64,000 nucleotides of DNA from Tenacibaculum holothuriorum (GTDB lineage: Bacteria; Bacteroidota; Bacteroidia; Flavobacteriales; Flavobacteriaceae), in the NCBI RefSeq assembly GCF_002120225.1, contig NZ_LAPZ01000002.1:124001-188000 (forward strand), given 5' to 3'. Each line of letters opens with the position of its first letter. The stretch's first letter is position 1. This document shows, in pieces, positions 59,998 to 64,000 of this stretch. Made by a program: the position numbers and the translations under genes. A model generated the notes under the pieces. It was not told the origin of the DNA. It made no database searches and saw only the letters and a list, made by a program, of their open reading frames with translations.

Positions 59998-61230
59998 ATG
60001 CAGTTTTCTGAATTACAATTACACCAAACCATATTAAAAGCTCTTACAGAAAGTAGACATCACACAGCTACTGAAGTACAACAACAAGTAATCCCTATTG
60101 TGTTGAACAAAAAAGATGTAATTGTAACCGCACAAACCGGAACTGGTAAAACCGCTGCATTTGCGCTACCTATAATTCAGAGTTTATTAAAAGAACAGGA
60201 TACGGCAAAAGGTGGCAAAAAAATTAAAGCCTTAGTAATAAGCCCTACTCGAGAATTAGCAATTCAAATTCATGAAAGTTTTAAGCTCTACGGAAAATAC
60301 ACCAATCTCCGTAGCACTGCTATTTTTGGAGGAATGTCATTGCAACCACAAAAAGATGTATTAAACAAAGGAGTTGATGTTTTAATAGCTACTCCTGGTA
60401 GATTTATCGATCTTCATAAGCAAGGAGATATTGATTTACGCCAGCTAAAAGCATTAGTTTTAGACGAAGCCGATTTAATGCTCGATATGGGTTTTATAGA
60501 AGATGTAAAACGTATTGAAGAATTATGTCCTCGTAAAAAACAAACCTTATTGTTTTCTGCTACCATGCCAGATAAAATTAATGTGTTAGCAAAAAACATG
60601 CTTACTAATCCTGAGAAAATTTCAATTGCGCCATCAGGAAGTACTTCAAAAAATATTGGCCAGCTACTGTACTATGTTCCTAAGAGAAACAAAACTGACT
60701 TATGTTTACACTTATTACGAAATGAGATTCATGGTAAAATCATCATTTTTAGACGCACAAAATTTGGTGTTGATAAACTAGAACAGACCTTACTTAAAAA
60801 CGGATACAAAGTTACCAGTATTCATGGTGATAAAACTCAAGCTATTCGCAATAAAGCTATTGAAGATTTTAAGGAGAAAAAGGCAACTATTTTAATTGCA
60901 ACCGATGTTGCTGCACGTGGAATTGACATTAGTAAAGTAGATGCTGTTATTAATTTTGATTTACCTAACATACCCGAAACTTACATTCATAGAATTGGTA
61001 GAACTGGTAGGGCAGGAAAATCGGGGATTGCATTTTCATTATGTAGTAAAGATGAACTGAGCTATATAAAAACAATTCAAGAAACTTTAAAAAGAGAGAT
61101 TAAAGTTATTGAAGACCATCCATTTCCTTTAGCTAAACCCAAACCTAAAAAACAACCCAATACGGTTAGTAAACATAAGAAAAGTAGGAAATCTGTCAAC
61201 TCTAAAAAAAAGAAAAAGCGTTGGTACTAA
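59998..61230 (+). CDS. DEAD-box RNA helicase (RhlE-like)
   Basis: The 410-aa helicase begins MQFSELQLHQTILKAL. It has TEVQQQVIPIVLNKKDV (Q motif region), AQTGTGKTAAF (I), SPTRELAIQIH (Ia), ATPGRFIDL (Ib), VLDEADLMLDMGF (II), LFSATMPDK (III), IATDVAARGIDIS (V) and HRIGRTGRAGK (VI), with a Lys/Arg-rich tail (KKKKKRWY). It probably remodels structured RNA, as in ribosome assembly or cold adaptation. ATG at 59998 is supported by the -7 element. The open frame upstream begins inside that element. Confidence 0.94.
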   Translation: MQFSELQLHQTILKALTESRHHTATEVQQQVIPIVLNKKDVIVTAQTGTGKTAAFALPIIQSLLKEQDTAKGGKKIKALVISPTRELAIQIHESFKLYGKYTNLRSTAIFGGMSLQPQKDVLNKGVDVLIATPGRFIDLHKQGDIDLRQLKALVLDEADLMLDMGFIEDVKRIEELCPRKKQTLLFSATMPDKINVLAKNMLTNPEKISIAPSGSTSKNIGQLLYYVPKRNKTDLCLHLLRNEIHGKIIIFRRTKFGVDKLEQTLLKNGYKVTSIHGDKTQAIRNKAIEDFKEKKATILIATDVAARGIDISKVDAVINFDLPNIPETYIHRIGRTGRAGKSGIAFSLCSKDELSYIKTIQETLKREIKVIEDHPFPLAKPKPKKQPNTVSKHKKSRKSVNSKKKKKRWY

Positions 61231-61300
61231 ACTTACTAAATAACCTATTCTAATAGAACCATAAGAAAATATTATTATGAAATTTTCTTTCAAATCAATT

Positions 61301-61322
61301 ATTAATCGTAATATTGCAATAT
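61301..61322 (+). promoter_or_regulatory. putative ArsR operator, copy 1, upstream of arsR
   Basis: The block ATTAATCGTAATATTGCAAT (61301-61320), continuing into AT, contains a perfect 12-bp palindrome ATATTGCAATAT (61311-61322) and overlaps a near-consensus -7 element TAATATTG (61309-61316). A repressor bound here would block transcription of arsR. Confidence 0.55.
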
Positions 61323-61335
61323 AGAAATAAAAGAA

Positions 61336-61671
61336 ATGGGATTAACTAAATCTGAAATATTCACAACAGAACAAAACAACATTGCAACCATAGCAAAAGT
61401 ATTGGGCCATCCTGCACGTATAGCTATTGTACAGCATTTGTTTAAAATTAACTCTTGTGTTTGTGGCGACTTAGTAGAAGTAATTGGTTTAGCACAACCT
61501 ACCATTTCTCAACATTTAAAAGAATTAAAAAAGTTAAATATTATTCAAGGAACTATTGAAGGAACTAGTGTTTGTTACTGTATCAATACTGAAAAATGGA
61601 ACGAAATTAAATCTCTTTTAACTCAGTTTCTTGATTTAGACATTGCAGCTAAAACTAACAATTGCTGTTAA
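61336..61671 (+). CDS. arsR: ArsR-family metalloregulator
   Basis: The 111-aa winged-helix repressor has HPARIAIVQHLFKINS, the metal-site helix with Cys41 and Cys43 (SCVCGDLVEV, like the ELCVCDL motif of ArsR), the recognition helix QPTISQHLKELKK and a wing. A C-terminal Cys pair (NNCC) and CYC in the wing add more possible ligands. It should dissociate from DNA when arsenite or antimonite binds. It is first in a three-gene operon and preceded by the palindromic operator. Confidence 0.92.
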   Translation: MGLTKSEIFTTEQNNIATIAKVLGHPARIAIVQHLFKINSCVCGDLVEVIGLAQPTISQHLKELKKLNIIQGTIEGTSVCYCINTEKWNEIKSLLTQFLDLDIAAKTNNCC

Positions 61672-61685
61672 AAAAATTTAAACAC

Positions 61686-61706
61686 ATTAATCGCAATATT
61701 ACAATA
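61686..61706 (+). promoter_or_regulatory. putative ArsR operator, copy 2, upstream of the DUF6428 gene
   Basis: ATTAATCGCAATATTACAAT (61686-61705) matches copy 1 at all but two bases. Its core GCAATATTAC is the exact reverse complement of GTAATATTGC in copy 1. Confidence 0.5.
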
Positions 61707-61720
61707 AATAAATTATCATT

Positions 61721-62188
61721 ATGAAATTATCAGAAATAAAAAAGCATTTATCAAATTTAGAAACCATCGCATTTCAATTACCAAATGGTGAATTAGTACC
61801 AAGACATTTTCATGTAACTGAAGTTGGAAAAATAACTAAACATTTTATTGATTGCGGAGGAACAGTAAGACACGACGAAGTAGTAAATTTTCAATTATGG
61901 GATGCTGATGATTATGATCACAGACTACACCCTGAAAAATTAATTCACATTATTGAATTATCTGAAAAAACATTAAATATTCCTGATTTAGAAATTGAAG
62001 TAGAATTTCAAGGTAGTACTATAGAAAAATACACCTTAGATTTTGACGGAACAAACTTTTTGTTAACCACAAAACACACCGATTGTTTAGCGAAAGACAA
62101 CTGCGGAATTCCTCAAGAAAAGCCAAAAGTAAAATTATCAGAGTTACAGCTACAAACTGCTTGTGCTCCTAATTCAGGATGCTGTTAA
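61721..62188 (+). CDS. DUF6428 protein in the ars operon
   Basis: The 155-aa protein has an N-terminal soluble domain with KHLSNLETIAFQLPNGE, RHFHVTEVGKITKHFIDCGG and FQLWDADDYDHRLHPEKL, typical of DUF6428. It ends in a Cys-rich tail: DCLAKDNCGIPQ followed by ACAPNSGCC. His residues in the RHFHV and DHRLH segments and the Cys tail could bind metal. The family recurs beside arsR genes in Bacteroidota, so a role in arsenic handling is likely but the chemistry is unknown. It has its own copy of the putative operator. Confidence 0.85.
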   Translation: MKLSEIKKHLSNLETIAFQLPNGELVPRHFHVTEVGKITKHFIDCGGTVRHDEVVNFQLWDADDYDHRLHPEKLIHIIELSEKTLNIPDLEIEVEFQGSTIEKYTLDFDGTNFLLTTKHTDCLAKDNCGIPQEKPKVKLSELQLQTACAPNSGCC

Positions 62189-62198
62189 AACTATATCA

Positions 62199-62825
62199 AT
62201 GGAAACATTAAAAACAACACTATTTTCTGAAATATCAGAAACTATTTCTGGATTATCTTCAAAAGTAAGCGAAGAAAGAAAAGAAACATTACAACCTTTA
62301 ATTGATTACATCCAAGAAAAAGTAGATGCGAAACAAGCGATTAATCTAAACTTTATTTGTACTCACAATTCAAGAAGAAGTCATTTATCACAAGTTTGGG
62401 CACAAGCCATGGCACATTACACGAATGCTCCTCAAGTGAATTGTTATTCTGGCGGAACAGAAACAACCGCAATGCATCCAAATGCAGTAAAAGCCCTATC
62501 AAAAAATGGATTTAAAATTCAACAGTTATCACAAGGAGAGAATCCTGTTTATGCTGTAAAATATGCTAAAAACAGCATGCCAATCATTGGGTTTTCTAAA
62601 AAATTTGATAATGATTTTAACCCAACTTCAGGTTTTTGTACAATCATGACTTGTTCTCAAGCAGATGAAGGTTGTCCTTTTATAGCTGGTGCAGAAAAAA
62701 GAGTTCCAATAACTTTTGAAGACCCTAAGGTGTATGACAATACGCCTTTACAAGAAGAAAAGTATTTAGAAAGAAGCTTGCAAATTGCTTCTGAAATGTT
62801 GTATGTATTTTCTTCGATTACCTAA
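62199..62825 (+). CDS. low-molecular-weight-phosphatase-fold arsenate reductase-like protein
   Basis: The 208-aa protein has an N-terminal helical extension (about residues 1-48) and then the LMW-PTP/ArsC domain with the P-loop NFICTHNSRRSHLSQ (Cys54, Arg60, CX5R). A second region CTIMTCSQADEGCPFIAGAEK supplies Cys that could act in the reductase relay. The end EDPKVYDNTP resembles the ArsC aspartate loop. It likely reduces arsenate. ATG at 62199 gives METLKTTLF. It starts 10 nt after the DUF6428 gene. No arsenite exporter follows. Confidence 0.85.
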   Translation: METLKTTLFSEISETISGLSSKVSEERKETLQPLIDYIQEKVDAKQAINLNFICTHNSRRSHLSQVWAQAMAHYTNAPQVNCYSGGTETTAMHPNAVKALSKNGFKIQQLSQGENPVYAVKYAKNSMPIIGFSKKFDNDFNPTSGFCTIMTCSQADEGCPFIAGAEKRVPITFEDPKVYDNTPLQEEKYLERSLQIASEMLYVFSSIT

Positions 62826-63455
62826 TTACCCCTTAAACTTAACTGGTAAGTGTACTACTTTTTTGGTTTCAAAGAAATCTTCATCAAAAAAGTCAGATAA
62901 ATTATAAATGGTGGCTTTCGGAAACTTAGCAAGTTCTTCTGTTAAGTCACCTCCTTTTAAGTATAAAATTCCATTTTTAAGTTCGTGATTTTGCTTTTTT
63001 TGCACCTTATCTTTAATCCAACGATGAAAAGTTTCCATTTGTGCCACTGCTCTACTTACAATAAAATCGTACGTTTCTTTTACCTCTTCAACACGACCGT
63101 GAGTAGTTTTTACATTCTCTAAACCTAAACCTTCTACAACTTCATTTACCACTTTAATTTTCTTTCCGATAGAATCTACCAAATGAAAATTCGTTTCAGG
63201 AAATAATATTGCTAACGGAATACCAGGAAAACCACCTCCTGTACCAACATCCATAACCTTAGTCCCTGGTTCAAACTCCATAATCTTAGCTATTCCTAAA
63301 GAATGTAGTACGTGACGCATGTACAGTTCATCAATATCTTTACGAGATACCACATTAATTTTTAAGTTCCAATCTTCATACAATTCCTGAAGTTTAGAAA
63401 AATGTGCTATTTGTTGTTCTGTAAGATTATCAAAGTATTTATGTAAGATTTCCAT
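62826..63455 (-). CDS. rsmG: 16S rRNA (guanine527-N7)-methyltransferase
   Basis: The 209-aa enzyme methylates G527 in 16S rRNA. It has the SAM-binding motif KVMDVGTGGGFPGIPLAI, LVDSIGKKIKVV, and the region DFIVSRAVAQMETF. The N-terminal NVVSRKDIDELYMRHVLHSLGI is typical of RsmG. Its loss gives low-level streptomycin resistance in several bacteria. It is convergent with the ars operon, with no base between the stop codons. Confidence 0.95.
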   Translation of the reverse strand: MEILHKYFDNLTEQQIAHFSKLQELYEDWNLKINVVSRKDIDELYMRHVLHSLGIAKIMEFEPGTKVMDVGTGGGFPGIPLAILFPETNFHLVDSIGKKIKVVNEVVEGLGLENVKTTHGRVEEVKETYDFIVSRAVAQMETFHRWIKDKVQKKQNHELKNGILYLKGGDLTEELAKFPKATIYNLSDFFDEDFFETKKVVHLPVKFKG

Positions 63456-63573
63456 GGGTACAAATTTCGGTGCAAAAATAGCAAACTAAATTGGTATTCG
63501 TTATTTATTAAACAAAAGATACTTCTGTCATTAAAAAGTAACTTTTTAGCAATAACTATGTACTAAAAACGTT

Positions 63574-63581
63574 TATTTTTG
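63574..63581 (+). promoter_or_regulatory. -7 element of the desaturase gene
   Basis: TATTTTTG is exact, 144 nt before the ATG at 63726. The leader contains a 7-codon frame (63644-63667) and an inverted repeat CTGAATG / CATTCAG (63672-63678, 63697-63703). Confidence 0.5.
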
Positions 63582-63725
63582 CGATTCAAACAAACAACAA
63601 CAAATAATAACGAACATAAATTTTATTATTTAAAAGATAGATAATGAAATGGTTAAGGTTTATGTGAGTTACTGAATGATTTGAAATTTCTTTGAGCATT
63701 CAGAAAATTTAAAATTTTAAAACAG

Positions 63726-64000
63726 ATGAAGACTGTTAATTTTTCAAGAATAGATAAAGCTAAATTCTTTAGAACGCTGAATAAGCGAGTTAACAATTAT
63801 TTTAAAGAGAACGACATTAAAAGAACTGGTAACTGGAAGTTATACACCAAAGCCATTATTATGTTCGGAATTTTTATTGTTCCATTTATACTAATCCTTA
63901 CTGTTGATATGTCTCAGTGGATTAAACTTTTACTAGCAGTAGTGATGGGTGTAGGTATGGCTGGAGTTGGTATGAATGTAATGCACGATGCTAACCACGA
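63726..64000 (+). CDS. fatty acid desaturase, 5' part
   Basis: The first 91 codons are present. The protein starts MKTVNFSRIDKAKFFRTLNK, then has a first helix (about residues 40-62) and a second, and ends at the first His box VMHDANH. This matches membrane fatty acid desaturases of the linoleoyl-CoA desaturase-like group, which use a di-iron centre to introduce a double bond into acyl chains. The later His boxes lie beyond the window. It is preceded by a long leader. Confidence 0.85.
   Translation, partial: MKTVNFSRIDKAKFFRTLNKRVNNYFKENDIKRTGNWKLYTKAIIMFGIFIVPFILILTVDMSQWIKLLLAVVMGVGMAGVGMNVMHDANH

Noticed and set aside
61336-62825. Complete arsenic resistance island or mobile element
   Set aside because: No transposase, integrase, terminal repeats or tRNA junction is seen, and flanking genes (helicase, rsmG) are ordinary chromosomal genes. 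It is a small operon.

Overview
The window is 64 kb of a low-GC bacterial chromosome from the phylum Bacteroidota, almost certainly family Flavobacteriaceae (a marine Tenacibaculum- or Polaribacter-like organism is my inference). The evidence is the gene content: a type IX secretion C-terminal sorting domain, a T9SS plug-type protein, Na+-NQR, short-chain threonine dehydrogenase, DUF3098, DUF2723, DUF3667, DUF4252, DUF6090 and DUF6428 families, and many short lipoproteins. Shine-Dalgarno sequences are essentially absent, and many genes carry the Bacteroidota -7 promoter element TAnnTTTG. There is no prophage, insertion sequence, CRISPR array or rRNA operon. Two tRNA-Gln(TTG) genes are present.

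Layout. 1-1.8 kb: tail of an outer-membrane receptor, a beta-helix-like lipoprotein and a haem lipoprotein. 1.86-7.3 kb: dusB, then a leftward cluster of lipoprotein, polytopic membrane protein, histidine kinase, LuxR-type regulator, rbfA and a LolC/E-type permease. 7.5-10.7 kb: methylmalonyl-CoA epimerase and the ftsX-DUF3098-uppP-truB cluster. 10.7-17.9 kb: a T9SS cargo protein, thioredoxin-like protein, threonine dehydrogenase, small lipoproteins, an M43 metalloprotease and sufS. 18-25.7 kb: serine hydrolase/SdpI, SCO protein, RseP, and a leftward GNAT-aspartokinase-bifunctional acyltransferase operon. 25.9-31.2 kb: fbp, superoxide dismutase, a cystathionine-synthase-type enzyme, small proteins and the tRNAs. 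31.3-44.8 kb: DUF2723 protein, polysaccharide deacetylase, phosphoesterase, serine hydrolase, polA, a uracil-DNA glycosylase-type protein, a DEAD-box helicase and unannotated very small genes. 44.9-51 kb: the complete nqrABCDEF operon. 51-57 kb: DUF6090, T9SS plug-type protein, apaG, DUF3667, NRDE protein and pruA. 57-59.2 kb: two secreted acetoacetate-decarboxylase-like paralogues. 59.2-64 kb: YceI-like protein, a second DEAD-box helicase, an arsR-DUF6428-arsenate-reductase-like operon, rsmG and the start of a fatty acid desaturase.

Most of the window is housekeeping. The parts that look undescribed are small or modular: (i) tandem secreted proteins that join different N-terminal modules (PKD in one, EF-hands in the other) to the same acetoacetate-decarboxylase-like domain; (ii) a 33-codon gene at 41.9 kb with its own consensus promoter and strong terminator; (iii) a tandem pair of ~50-aa zinc-ribbon genes at 44.3-44.8 kb, one of them frameshifted; (iv) two mirror-image operator-like sites in the ars operon; and (v) a helicase whose promoter lies so close to its ATG that the mRNA should be nearly leaderless. 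All functional statements are read from sequence motifs by eye. No database search was run.
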